In this document: positions 1 through 8,621 of the stretch, in pieces | How the letters are laid out: the number at the start of each line of letters is the position of its first letter | Position numbering within the stretch: position 1 is the stretch's first letter | From: Pseudomonadota bacterium | Lineage (GTDB): Bacteria > Pseudomonadota > Alphaproteobacteria > Rhizobiales > Xanthobacteraceae | Reading direction: 5' to 3' | DNA length: 32,626 nucleotides | Assembly (NCBI GenBank): GCA_021823875.1 | Contig: JAKAMD010000002.1 | Location: 1-32,626, forward strand | Notes under the pieces: generated by a model | Seen by the model: only the letters and a program-made list of their open reading frames with translations | Told to the model about the DNA's origin: nothing | Database searches by the model: none | Position numbers and translations under genes: made by a program

Positions 1-57
1 GGTCAGTTGGCCCTCGGATAGGACGGAAAGGCGGGGCGCGGGACGCTTGGCGGGCAT
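1..57 (-). CDS. N-terminal fragment of a CDS running off the left edge (MPAKRPAPRLSVLSEGQLT...), product unknown
   Basis: ATG on minus strand at 57 with 19 open codons to the window edge; divergent from the nitroreductase gene. Confidence 0.35.
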   Translation of the reverse strand, partial: MPAKRPAPRLSVLSEGQLT

Positions 58-152
58 GGGATCATCCTTGTGGCAAGGCGGAGGGACATGACGGGTGACG
101 TGAGCGGCGTCTAATATCGCGGAAAACACGCAATGCCCAGGGGAGGGGCCCG

Positions 153-905
153 ATGGACGACGTCACGCAATTCACGCCCAATCTCGCGCGCTACGAGGCG
201 CTCATGGAGGTGGTGCGCAACCGGCTGACCAGCCGGGCCTTCCGTCCCGACATTCCGGTGCCGCGCGAGCATATCGAGATGGTGATGGAGGCCGCCCGCC
301 ACGCGCCGTCAGGCGCCAATGCGCAGCCCTGGCATTACATCGTGGTCACCGATCCGGCGGTGAAGCAGCAGATCGCCGACTATTTCGTGGCGGAAGCCAG
401 CAAGCGTGCCAAGCTGAAGATGAAATTCCCCACGCCCAATTACCGCGGGCTGGCGACTGCGCCGGGCTTCGTGGTGGTGGCGGCCGATTTCCGTTTCGTG
501 CGCGCCTTTCCGGTGCTGCTCGACGGCTCGGATCTCGACAAGCAGTATCAGGCCAACGCGGAACGCATCCTGTTGCAGAGCGTCGCCGCCTCCACCATGT
601 CGGCGCATCTGGCTGCCGCCGCGCTCGGCTATCAGGTCTGGTGGGTAACGGCGATAGGCCAGGAAGAGGCGCAGAAATCGCTGCGGCCGCTGCTCGGCGT
701 GCCGGAGGAGCTCGCCATCATCGACATCATGCTGTTCGGCGTGGCGGCCAAGCCGCCCTACAAGCGCTGGAAGAAGACGCTGCCGCAGATCGTGAGCTGG
801 GACAAGTTCGACATGAAGAACTATATGACCCTCGATGAGATCGACGAATGGGTGCGCGAGACCCGCCCGAAGGTCATGTATCGCGACGAGGCCAAGGTCG
901 ATTGA
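153..905 (+). CDS. Nitroreductase family protein
   Basis: 250 aa ORF; N-terminal nitroreductase pattern (RxxxRAFRPD..VP.E.IE.V.EAARHAPSGANAQPWHYIVV). Confidence 0.85.
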   Translation: MDDVTQFTPNLARYEALMEVVRNRLTSRAFRPDIPVPREHIEMVMEAARHAPSGANAQPWHYIVVTDPAVKQQIADYFVAEASKRAKLKMKFPTPNYRGLATAPGFVVVAADFRFVRAFPVLLDGSDLDKQYQANAERILLQSVAASTMSAHLAAAALGYQVWWVTAIGQEEAQKSLRPLLGVPEELAIIDIMLFGVAAKPPYKRWKKTLPQIVSWDKFDMKNYMTLDEIDEWVRETRPKVMYRDEAKVD

Positions 906-935
906 AATCGCTTCCACGAAAGAGGACGTGAACTC

Positions 936-1295
936 ATGTTCGGCGCTCGTATCGGACTGACCGCCACGGTGCTCGGCCTCACGCTCATGGCCGGGCCGGC
1001 CTTGGCCGACGCCATCGATGGCGACTGGTGCCACAAAGACGGCCGGCGCTTCTCCATCCGCGGGCCGCAATTGGTGACGCCCGGCGGCAAGAAGATGGAA
1101 GGCAATTACAGCCGGCATTGGTTTTCGTATGTCGTGCCCACGCCAGAGCCCGGCAGCGGGCAGACCGTCTATATGAGGCTGCTTAACGAAAACACGGTGC
1201 AAACGCGGCTCGGCGATGAGAATGCCGCGAATCCGGAAACCTGGATCCGCTGCTCGCCCTCGATCAGCGCGCTGCGGCTGCTGCCGGCGGCGTGA
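936..1295 (+). CDS. Conserved hypothetical secreted protein
   Basis: 119 aa with signal peptide (MFGARIGLTATVLGLTLMAGPALA) and a WC..DGRRFSI motif. Confidence 0.65.
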   Translation: MFGARIGLTATVLGLTLMAGPALADAIDGDWCHKDGRRFSIRGPQLVTPGGKKMEGNYSRHWFSYVVPTPEPGSGQTVYMRLLNENTVQTRLGDENAANPETWIRCSPSISALRLLPAA

Positions 1296-1298
1296 CGG

Positions 1299-1745
1299 CT
1301 ATTCAACCACCACGCTCACTCGCGCGAGGCCGCTGTCGATCATGCGCAGGACCTTTGCGGCGGCGAAGGAAAGGTCGAGTCGGCAACGCTTGGTGAACGG
1401 GCCGCGGTCGTTGACCACCACGATGACGCTGCGGCCGCTCCTAAGCGAGGTGACGCGCAGCTTGGTACCGAATGGCAGGGTGCGGTGGGCGGCGGTCAGT
1501 TTCTTTGGATTGTAGCGCGGTCCGGAAGCAACGCGACCGGTGTAATCCTTGCTGTAATAGCAGGCGGTCAGCGAGAGCTGTTTGGCGTGCTGTGCGCCCT
1601 GCGCAAGGGCGCTGCTGCCGGCGAGGGCGATGGAAAACGCCGTCGCAAGCCCCATCGCCCACAACGTGGTACGCCGGCCGGCGGGCGTTATGCCACGCAG
1701 GTTCGGTAGGTCTTTGATCGTCATGATGTGCGATCGTTCATTCAC
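1299..1745 (-). CDS. RlpA-like double-psi beta-barrel protein (septal ring lytic transglycosylase family)
   Basis: Signal/TM segment, then ACYYSKDYTGRVASGPRYNPKKLTAAHRTLPFGTKLRVT...VVVNDRGPF, the RlpA/DPBB signature; start may be the internal Met at 1724. Confidence 0.85.
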   Translation of the reverse strand: MNERSHIMTIKDLPNLRGITPAGRRTTLWAMGLATAFSIALAGSSALAQGAQHAKQLSLTACYYSKDYTGRVASGPRYNPKKLTAAHRTLPFGTKLRVTSLRSGRSVIVVVNDRGPFTKRCRLDLSFAAAKVLRMIDSGLARVSVVVE

Positions 1746-1825
1746 CGTCGATCAGCGTGCCCGCCAAGTGTGGCGGCGGTGCGACCGGCCGGCGGTATAG
1801 GCATAAGCGCGTCGGCTGGGTGCCT

Positions 1826-2326
1826 TCAGCGCGAACGCTTGCTCTTCTTTGTCTGTTTCGTCCGCCTCTTCGCCGCCAACCGGGCATCACGGCGCTTGTT
1901 GGCTTCGCGCCGTTCGCGCGCCAGCTTGGCGCGCCGGCGCCGGCAGCGCGAGCATTGGCAGTTCTCGCGCCCGATCACATTCTTCAGGTATTCGGTGCCG
2001 TAATCGTAAGTGAGCTCTTCGCCCGGCTTGATGTCGCGTAGGGTTTTGACGAACACGCGGCCGCGCCAGATGATCGATTCGGCGTTTGGGTTGCAGGAAT
2101 GGTTGAAGTAGCGCGCGATGTTCTTGCGCGCAGTGCCATCGATGGTGCGATGGGTGCTGACTTCGTAAAGGTAGCGATTGCCGCGCCGTTCGGCTCTTTC
2201 CGCTTCCTCCAAGTCGAGGATCTTGCCGGTGTATTCGGCGATCCGGGTGCGTTTCTTGATCGGGCGGGTGGCGAACAGGCCGAGCCCGGTGTTCGAGCGG
2301 CCGAGGCGGAAGGGACGAGGTGCCAT
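1826..2326 (-). CDS. SET domain protein (putative protein-lysine N-methyltransferase)
   Basis: 166 aa; GLGLFATRPIKKRTRIAEYTG, YFNHSCNPNAES, GEELTYDYG and post-SET-like ENCQCSRC; Lys/Arg-rich C-terminal tail. Confidence 0.88.
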   Translation of the reverse strand: MAPRPFRLGRSNTGLGLFATRPIKKRTRIAEYTGKILDLEEAERAERRGNRYLYEVSTHRTIDGTARKNIARYFNHSCNPNAESIIWRGRVFVKTLRDIKPGEELTYDYGTEYLKNVIGRENCQCSRCRRRRAKLARERREANKRRDARLAAKRRTKQTKKSKRSR

Positions 2327-2571
2327 TGCGATAAGCTAGTCCAGATAAATGCGAATGCAGCGGATGGCAGATGCGGGCGCGTGCGTCAATGGGCGCGTGC
2401 GGCCTGTTGACGAAACGCACGCCGCGCCTTCCCGCCAACGGCGCGAAGGCAGCCTTTGTTGGGACGATCACGCGGGCCCAGATGCACGTGGCAGATTATG
2501 CTTGGAAGGATCGTTTCGTTGCAGCAGTGGCGGACGCCCAGTGAGCGTCATCCTTGGGCCCAGTGGGCACA

Positions 2572-3519
2572 TCAGCCGCGCCCATGGATACGTCTTTCAG
2601 AAGTGAACGGCAGATCCCAAGGCGGTATTGGTGCGAAGCGTTCGACCATGAAATCGATAAAAGCGCGCACCTTGGCCGGCGGGTTTCGGTCGGGAAGATA
2701 AACCGCATAAATGCCGCCGAATTCTATCGTCGGCTGATCGAGCTGGATCGGCACAAGGGTGCCGGCGCGCAGGTCGTCGTCCACGATGAAGGTCGGCTGG
2801 TAGACGATGCCTTGCCCTGCGACGGCCGCTGCCCGCAGGGCATCACCATTGTTGGACCGCATGTTTCCAGAGATTGCGATGACCGTGTCGCCCCGGCTCC
2901 CGAAGGCCCAGCGGTCGGGTCCGGTCGTGCGCGAGAGCGTGTAACCGAGGCAATTGTGGCCGGCGAGATCGCCGACCGTCTTCGGGGTGCCGTGCGTCTC
3001 CAGATAGGCCGGTGCGGCCGCCAGCACGGTGCTGCAAGCCACAATTCGGCGAGCGAGCAAGCTTGAATCTTCCAGCGTGCCGATCCGCACCGCCAGATCC
3101 CAGCCTTCCTCGGCGAGATCGACAAGACGATCGTTCAATCCAAGATCGGCTGTCAGATGCGGATGACGGCGGGTGAATTCGTCGAGCAAGGGCGCGATCT
3201 GCCGCGTTCCGAACGACACCGGTGCGTTCAGGCGCAAGGTCCCGCGTGGCTCGAACCGGTCGGCGGAAACGGCGCTGTCGGCCGCTTCCAGCTCGGCCAG
3301 GATGCGCTCGATGGATTCGAGATAATCGCGGCCGCCGTCGGTCAGCGACAGCCGCCGCGTGCTGCGGTGGAAGAGCTTGACCCCAAGCCGCGTTTCCAAG
3401 GCGGCGATGTGCTTGGTCACCATGGTCTGGGACAGGCCCATGACCCGCGCGGCCGCTGACAGGCTGCCGCTGCCGGCCACCTTGACGAAGACCTCTAGGC
3501 TGGTCACCCGATCGACCAT
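2572..3519 (-). CDS. LysR family transcriptional regulator
   Basis: N-terminal HTH (FVKVAGSGSLSAAARVMGLSQTMVTKHIAALETRLGVKLFHRSTRRLSLTDGG); divergent from the DoxX gene. Confidence 0.92.
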   Translation of the reverse strand: MVDRVTSLEVFVKVAGSGSLSAAARVMGLSQTMVTKHIAALETRLGVKLFHRSTRRLSLTDGGRDYLESIERILAELEAADSAVSADRFEPRGTLRLNAPVSFGTRQIAPLLDEFTRRHPHLTADLGLNDRLVDLAEEGWDLAVRIGTLEDSSLLARRIVACSTVLAAAPAYLETHGTPKTVGDLAGHNCLGYTLSRTTGPDRWAFGSRGDTVIAISGNMRSNNGDALRAAAVAGQGIVYQPTFIVDDDLRAGTLVPIQLDQPTIEFGGIYAVYLPDRNPPAKVRAFIDFMVERFAPIPPWDLPFTSERRIHGRG

Positions 3520-3623
3520 GACCCAATCTCACCCTAATAGTATGAACTGTAATTCTAAATCATAATATTATCACACCATTTGGAATAAGCCATATCCCGC
3601 AGCATCAACCACGGGAGATCGCC

Positions 3624-4064
3624 ATGACCGATATGCGCACCGCGCCTTATGCCGCCTTGCTGCTTCGCCTGACCTTGGGCGGCCTGTTTCTCGCCCACGC
3701 TGCCCTCAAGCTCTTCGTTTTCACGCCCGCCGGCACGGCGCAGTTCTTCGCCAGTCTCGGGCTGCCGGCCTTCTTTGCCTATGCAACGATGGCTGCTGAG
3801 GTGATCGGCGGGTTTGCGCTGATCGCGGGCATACAGACGCGCGTGGTCGCGATCGCGCTGACGCCGATCCTGCTGGGCGCCATCGCCATGGTGCACGGAC
3901 ACGCCGGCTTCTTCTTCACCGATGCCAATGGCGGCTGGGAGTACCCCGCCTTCTGGATCGTCGCCTTGATCGTGCAGGCGCTCCTGGGCGACGGGCGATA
4001 TGCTCTCGGCAGCGTGTTGTCCCGGGCATCGAATGTGCGCCTCGCGCCGGCTGCGTTGCGATGA
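3624..4064 (+). CDS. DoxX family membrane protein
   Basis: 146 aa, LLLRLTLGGLFLAHAALKLFVF...FFASLGLP...ATMAAEVIGGFALIAGI. Confidence 0.85.
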   Translation: MTDMRTAPYAALLLRLTLGGLFLAHAALKLFVFTPAGTAQFFASLGLPAFFAYATMAAEVIGGFALIAGIQTRVVAIALTPILLGAIAMVHGHAGFFFTDANGGWEYPAFWIVALIVQALLGDGRYALGSVLSRASNVRLAPAALR

Positions 4065-4115
4065 AATGAGGGGCGGCCGCGTTTCGGCCGCTTCCTTCAC
4101 AGGAGAACAAAGTCA

Positions 4116-4949
4116 ATGACCATGCCCAGCATTTTCCTTTCGCACGGTGCCCCGACGCTGCCGCTCACCGACACGCCGGCGCGCGCTTTTCTGAGTGGCC
4201 TAGGCAAGACGTTGCCGCGCCCCAAAGCCGTTCTTGTCGTCTCCGCGCATTGGGAGACCAGGCGGCCGGCCGTGAACGCCGTGACCTGGAACGAGACCAT
4301 TCACGATTTCTATGGTTTCCCGCGGGCGCTTTACGATCTGCGCTATCCGGCGCCCGGCGCGCCCGATCTGGCGCCTGCCATTGCCGGGCTTCTCCGCGGC
4401 GCCGGCTTCGAGTGCGATGTCGATGGCAAGCGCGGCCTCGACCATGGCGCCTGGGTGCCGCTGTCGCTGATTTATTCCGCCGCGGATGTTCCCGTCCTGC
4501 AACTGTCCGTCCAAACCGAACTGGGGCCCGAGCACCATCTTCGTATCGGCAGGGCTCTGGCGCCCCTGCGGGAACAAGGCGTGCTGATCATCGGCAGCGG
4601 CAGCTTCACGCATGATCTGTCCGAGTTCCGGCACCATGGGCTGAACGACCCGGCGCCGGACTGGGTGAACAGCTTTGCGGATTGGTTCGACGCGGCGCTC
4701 ACTGCCGGCCGAACCGACGAACTCCTCGATTATCGCAGGCGGGCGCCCCATGCCCGCAAGAACCATCCGAGCGAAGAGCACTTGCTGCCGCTTTACGTGG
4801 CTTTGGGCGCCGCAGGCGCGACGCCACGCGTCGAACACTTGCACGCGAGCGCCACATTCGGGGTGCTGCGCATGGATGTCTATGCCTTCAAAGGCGCGCA
4901 CGATGATGAGGCGCGATCAGATACTGCGGTGAATGAAACCGCGTCTTAG
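4116..4949 (+). CDS. Class III extradiol ring-cleavage dioxygenase (DODA/YgiD-like)
   Basis: 277 aa, PSIFLSHGAPTLPLTDTPARAF...VVSAHWETRRPAV...DHGAWVPL...GSGSFTHDL. Confidence 0.88.
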   Translation: MTMPSIFLSHGAPTLPLTDTPARAFLSGLGKTLPRPKAVLVVSAHWETRRPAVNAVTWNETIHDFYGFPRALYDLRYPAPGAPDLAPAIAGLLRGAGFECDVDGKRGLDHGAWVPLSLIYSAADVPVLQLSVQTELGPEHHLRIGRALAPLREQGVLIIGSGSFTHDLSEFRHHGLNDPAPDWVNSFADWFDAALTAGRTDELLDYRRRAPHARKNHPSEEHLLPLYVALGAAGATPRVEHLHASATFGVLRMDVYAFKGAHDDEARSDTAVNETAS

Positions 4950-5707
4950 CTGCCGTAGCTCTGGATCAGGCTTCCCGCCACCAGGCTCCAGCCATCCACC
5001 AGTACGAAGAAGATCAGCTTGAACGGCAGCGACACCACCACCGGCGGCAGCATCATCATGCCCATCGACATCAGCACCGACGCCACCACCAGATCGATGA
5101 TCAGAAACGGCAGGAACAGCAGAAAGCCGATCTCGAAGGCGCGTTTGAGCTCGGAGATCATGAAGGCCGGCACCAGCACGCGCAGCGACAGGTCCTCCGG
5201 CTTGGCCGGCGCGGCTTCCTTCGCCATGGAGAGGAACAGCTTGAGGTCCTTCTCGCTGACGTTCTTCTGCATGAATGCGCGCAACGGCATGCTGCCGCGC
5301 TCGAAGGCCTGCTCGGTGGTGATCTGATGGGCGATGAGCGGCTTGACGCCGGCATCGTAAGCCTTCTGCAGCACCGGCCCCATCACGAAGGCCGACAGGA
5401 ACAACGCCAGCGACACGATCACGGTATTGGGCGGCGCGGTGGCGGTGCCGAGCGCGGTGCGCAACAGCGACAGCACCACCACGATGCGGGTGAACGACGT
5501 CATCATGATGAGGATCGACGGCGCCAGCGACAGCACCGTGAGCAGCGCGATCATCTGCAGAACGCGCTCGGTCAATCCGCCGCCTTGCGGGAAATTGACG
5601 CTGATCTCCTGCGCGCCGGCGGGGGACGCCGCCAGCGCGATCATCAGCCCTGTTACCCCGGCCACCACCGCCCACAGGCGAACACGGCGGCCGGCACGGC
5701 CTGTCAC
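4946..5707 (-). CDS. fliP: Flagellar type III export protein FliP
   Basis: 253 aa, LTVLSLAPSILIMMTSFTRIVVVLSLLRTALGTATAPPNTVIVSLALFLSAFVM; GTG start overlapping the fliO stop. Confidence 0.96.
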   Translation of the reverse strand: MTGRAGRRVRLWAVVAGVTGLMIALAASPAGAQEISVNFPQGGGLTERVLQMIALLTVLSLAPSILIMMTSFTRIVVVLSLLRTALGTATAPPNTVIVSLALFLSAFVMGPVLQKAYDAGVKPLIAHQITTEQAFERGSMPLRAFMQKNVSEKDLKLFLSMAKEAAPAKPEDLSLRVLVPAFMISELKRAFEIGFLLFLPFLIIDLVVASVLMSMGMMMLPPVVVSLPFKLIFFVLVDGWSLVAGSLIQSYGS

Positions 5708-6849
5708 GATTTTCCTGATGGACGGCCAAGCAAGCTGGCCATCTCCTCTTCGAGAGAGTCGTAGAACGTCTTCGATCCCGCGGTGGCGAGTTCGGGCTTG
5801 GTCTCTTTTTTGGGCTCCACCTTGGCCACCGGTTTAACGTCTGCCTTCGTTTCAGGCGTGGCTTCCGGTTTGGCCTCGAGCTTTGGCTCCACTCTAGCGG
5901 CTGGCGCGCTCGCCGCCTTGGGCGCCGGTTCGGGCCTCAGCTCGAGCGTGGGAGCGACCGTGAGCTCGGGTTTGCTCTCAGCTTTAGGTTCGGGCTGGGC
6001 GTCGAACCTGGGTTCGGCACGCTTGAAGTCGCGCGCGGCTGGACGCGGTGTTTCCGGAGCGGGTGGCGGCACGGCAAACGGATCGGTCACCGGCGGATGA
6101 ATTTCCGGCGTCGGTGCGCGCCGCAGCGCGGCTTCGAGCTGCATCGCCATGTCAGCGAGATTGCGATCGTTCTGCATCGCATGCTGCGGTTCCGGCGGCG
6201 GGGCAGGCGGCTCATAACGCGCTTCTTGGCGCACCTCATGCCGCGGTTCTGGCCGCGGCTCTTGTCGCAATTCTTGCCGCGCAAACGCCGGCGGTTCGGG
6301 CGAAGCGAATCGGTTGGGCGTTTCGGCCGTAAAGGTGGCGAGGTTGTCGACCGGACGCGGCCGCCCACCGGGTTCGCCCGGCAGCCAGGGTTCTTCGGTC
6401 AGGGTGGCGCGCTGCCCGCGCGGCGGCGCGACCGGGGCAACCGGCGCGGTCGGCGCCAGCGGAGGCGGTTCGTAGGTCGGTTGCAGCGGCCAAGCAGTTT
6501 CGGCCGACGACGGCGCCGCGCGCGTGCTCGATTCGGGGCGTGCCGGTTCGCGTGCCGGCGCGGCACGGACGATATTGGGCTCGATCACCACGTCGGTCGG
6601 ACCACCGATCATCAGCAAATGTTCGATGTTGTCGCGCCGGATCAGCACCAGACGGCGACGGCCGTCGACGCTTGCCGCATCGATGACGGCAAGCCGCGGC
6701 TGGCGGCCGCGTGCATTCGCGCCGCCGAGTCGCGTCGACCCGAAGCGCCGCACCAGCCAGGCTGTCACACCGATCAACGCCAACACCACCAGGAAGGCGA
6801 TGAAGAAGCGGGCTGCCAGCGGCATTCCCGAGCCGAACAAATCGAACAT
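5704..6849 (-). CDS. fliO: FliO-type flagellar biosynthesis protein with a long Pro/Glu/Lys-rich C-terminal extension
   Basis: N-terminal TM plus RLAVIDAASVDGRRRLVLIRRDNIEHLLMIGGPTDVVIE; overlaps fliP start (GTGA). Confidence 0.8.
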   Translation of the reverse strand: MFDLFGSGMPLAARFFIAFLVVLALIGVTAWLVRRFGSTRLGGANARGRQPRLAVIDAASVDGRRRLVLIRRDNIEHLLMIGGPTDVVIEPNIVRAAPAREPARPESSTRAAPSSAETAWPLQPTYEPPPLAPTAPVAPVAPPRGQRATLTEEPWLPGEPGGRPRPVDNLATFTAETPNRFASPEPPAFARQELRQEPRPEPRHEVRQEARYEPPAPPPEPQHAMQNDRNLADMAMQLEAALRRAPTPEIHPPVTDPFAVPPPAPETPRPAARDFKRAEPRFDAQPEPKAESKPELTVAPTLELRPEPAPKAASAPAARVEPKLEAKPEATPETKADVKPVAKVEPKKETKPELATAGSKTFYDSLEEEMASLLGRPSGKS

Positions 6850-6896
6850 GGCTTCTCCTACATCGTGCCGCGGGTTACCCGACGGGAACCGACCAA

Positions 6897-7059
6897 ATGG
6901 TTAATTCCCTCGGCACTATTTGCCGCCCCCAATACTAACAGACTCTTAACAAATAAAGAGGTGTTTGGCGGCCAGGGCCATTTTATGGGCCCCGCCATGG
7001 TTAACGATTTCTTGGCGAAATCGCGTCCTCCGACACCGTTTTTACCCATCATTAACCAT
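6897..7059. promoter_or_regulatory. Cluster of CtrA-like sites between fliO and flgB
   Basis: TTAACCAT/ATGGTTAA 8-mers at 6897-6904, 6997-7004 and 7052-7059, plus CTAA-N7-TTAA at 6935-6949. Confidence 0.55.
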
Positions 7060-7125
7060 GAACCCGGCAAAGTCTGCCCAGCGGTCCGATCGGGGCCGTA
7101 CCGGGGGCCCTTTCCGGGGGACGCA

Positions 7126-7524
7126 ATGGCACTCACCGATTTTCCGATTTTTTCCATGCTGCGCACGCGCATGGACTGGGCACAGGCGCGCCAGCGCGTG
7201 CTGGCCGAGAACGTGGCAAATGCCGATACGCCCAATTTCCGCCCGCGCGACATGGTGGCGCCGAAATTCGTTCCGGCGGCCGAGGAGACGCCGCCCGGCG
7301 TTCCGCCCGTCATTCTGGCGCGCACCGACGATGGCCACATCTCCGGCTTCGGCATGGAGAGCAATCCGGCCTTCCGTTCGGTCGAGACCGGCGGCTCGGT
7401 CAATCTCGAGCAGGAGATGATGAAGGTTGCCGGCAACACCATGGACTTCCAGGCGGTGAGTGCGCTCTACACCCGCAGCCTCAATCTCGTGAAGACCGCA
7501 CTCGGCAAGGCCAACAACGGGTAA
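7126..7524 (+). CDS. flgB: Flagellar basal body rod protein FlgB
   Basis: MALTDFPIFSMLRTRMDWAQARQRVLAENVANADTPNFRPRDM; the listed ORF from 6097 is over-extended and ATG at 7126 fits. Confidence 0.93.
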   Translation: MALTDFPIFSMLRTRMDWAQARQRVLAENVANADTPNFRPRDMVAPKFVPAAEETPPGVPPVILARTDDGHISGFGMESNPAFRSVETGGSVNLEQEMMKVAGNTMDFQAVSALYTRSLNLVKTALGKANNG

Positions 7525-7536
7525 CGGAGGCGCGTC

Positions 7537-7947
7537 ATGGATTTCCTCAAGACGCTGGCGATCGCCGCCTCCGGTTTGCGCGCGCAATCCGGGCGCATGC
7601 GCATCATCTCGGAGAATATCGCCAATGCCGATTCGACGCCGTCGACGCCGGGTGGCGATCCCTATCGGCGCCGAATTCCAACCTTTCAGCTCGAATACGA
7701 TCGCGCGCTCGGCGTCAATCTGGTCGAGCTCGGTCAGACCGAGCCCGACAGCTCCGCCTTCCAGGTGAAATACGAGCCCGGACATCCCGCCGCCGACAAG
7801 AACGGCAACGTCAAGCTGCCCAACGTCAATCCGCTCCTGGAGATGACCGACATGCGCGAGGCCCAGCGCACCTACGAGGCCAACATCAACGTGATCACCG
7901 CCACCCGGCGCATGATTCAGCGCACCATCGACATTTTGAAAGCTTGA
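7537..7947 (+). CDS. flgC: Flagellar basal body rod protein FlgC
   Basis: MDFLKTLAIAASGLRAQSGRMRIISENIANADSTPSTPGGDPYRRR...EMTDMREAQRTYEANINVI. Confidence 0.95.
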   Translation: MDFLKTLAIAASGLRAQSGRMRIISENIANADSTPSTPGGDPYRRRIPTFQLEYDRALGVNLVELGQTEPDSSAFQVKYEPGHPAADKNGNVKLPNVNPLLEMTDMREAQRTYEANINVITATRRMIQRTIDILKA

Positions 7948-7961
7948 ACGAGGCTTAAGTC

Positions 7962-8288
7962 ATGGCCAGTCCGCTCACCGCCGCCGGCGCCTATGCCAAT
8001 ATCGCGCGATTGACCGCCGACGCCACGCGCGGCGTGTTTTCGTCGTCCGCCGGCGCCGCGCCGCCAACCGGCAACAGCTTCGGCGCCGCGCTCAAGGAAG
8101 CGCTCGGCACGGTCGAGCAGCTTGGCCACAAGTCGGATGTTGCCAGCCGCGACATGGTCAACGGCAAGTCCAACATGGTGGACGTGGTGACCGCGGTGGC
8201 TGAAACGCAGGTCGCCATCGACGCCGTGGTGGCCGTGCGCGACAAGGTGATCGCCGCCTACGACGAAATCATGAAGATGCCGATATGA
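7962..8288 (+). CDS. fliE: Flagellar hook-basal body protein FliE
   Basis: FGAALKEALGTVEQLGHKSD...VNGKSNMVDVVTAVAETQVAIDAVVAVRDKVIAAYDEIMKMPI. Confidence 0.93.
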   Translation: MASPLTAAGAYANIARLTADATRGVFSSSAGAAPPTGNSFGAALKEALGTVEQLGHKSDVASRDMVNGKSNMVDVVTAVAETQVAIDAVVAVRDKVIAAYDEIMKMPI

Positions 8289-8298
8289 AAGTGACACA

Positions 8299-8562
8299 AT
8301 GACCGGTCCGGAAGTTCTCGACATTGCCCGCGAGGCGATCATTACACTGGTGGTGGTGGCGGCGCCCGTCATGCTGGTGGGACTCGCCGTCGGCGTCGTC
8401 ATTTCGCTGTTCCAGGCGTTGACGCAGATCCAGGAAATGACCATCGCCTTCGTGCCGAAGATCTTGGCGATCTTCATATCGCTGCTGCTCGCGCTGCCGT
8501 TCATGGCCGAAAAGCTGCACGAGGAGATGCTGCGGATTGCCGCCCGCATCGCCACCGGCTAG
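8299..8562 (+). CDS. fliQ: Flagellar export protein FliQ
   Basis: 87 aa, VLDIAREAIITLVVVAAPVMLVGLAVGVVISLFQALTQIQEMTIAFVPKI. Confidence 0.95.
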   Translation: MTGPEVLDIAREAIITLVVVAAPVMLVGLAVGVVISLFQALTQIQEMTIAFVPKILAIFISLLLALPFMAEKLHEEMLRIAARIATG

Positions 8563-8621
8563 CGCCTCGGCGCCGCGGGCGAGGCGTCGCGGCGGAGAAG
8601 CTCACGCACGTTAATCGCGAA

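Noticed and set aside
309-1202. 297 aa minus-strand ORF opposite nitroreductase
   Set aside because: Antisense shadow of a convincing CDS; His/Arg-rich low-information translation typical of high-GC frames
2390-2430. Possible inverted repeat GTGCGTCAA...TTGACGAAACGCAC in the SET/LysR intergenic region
   Set aside because: Imperfect, with an internal offset and no T-tract; too weak to call a hairpin or operator
6097-7125. Upstream part of the 475 aa plus-strand ORF ending in FlgB
   Set aside because: Antisense to fliO and through the regulatory region; FlgB homology begins at 7126
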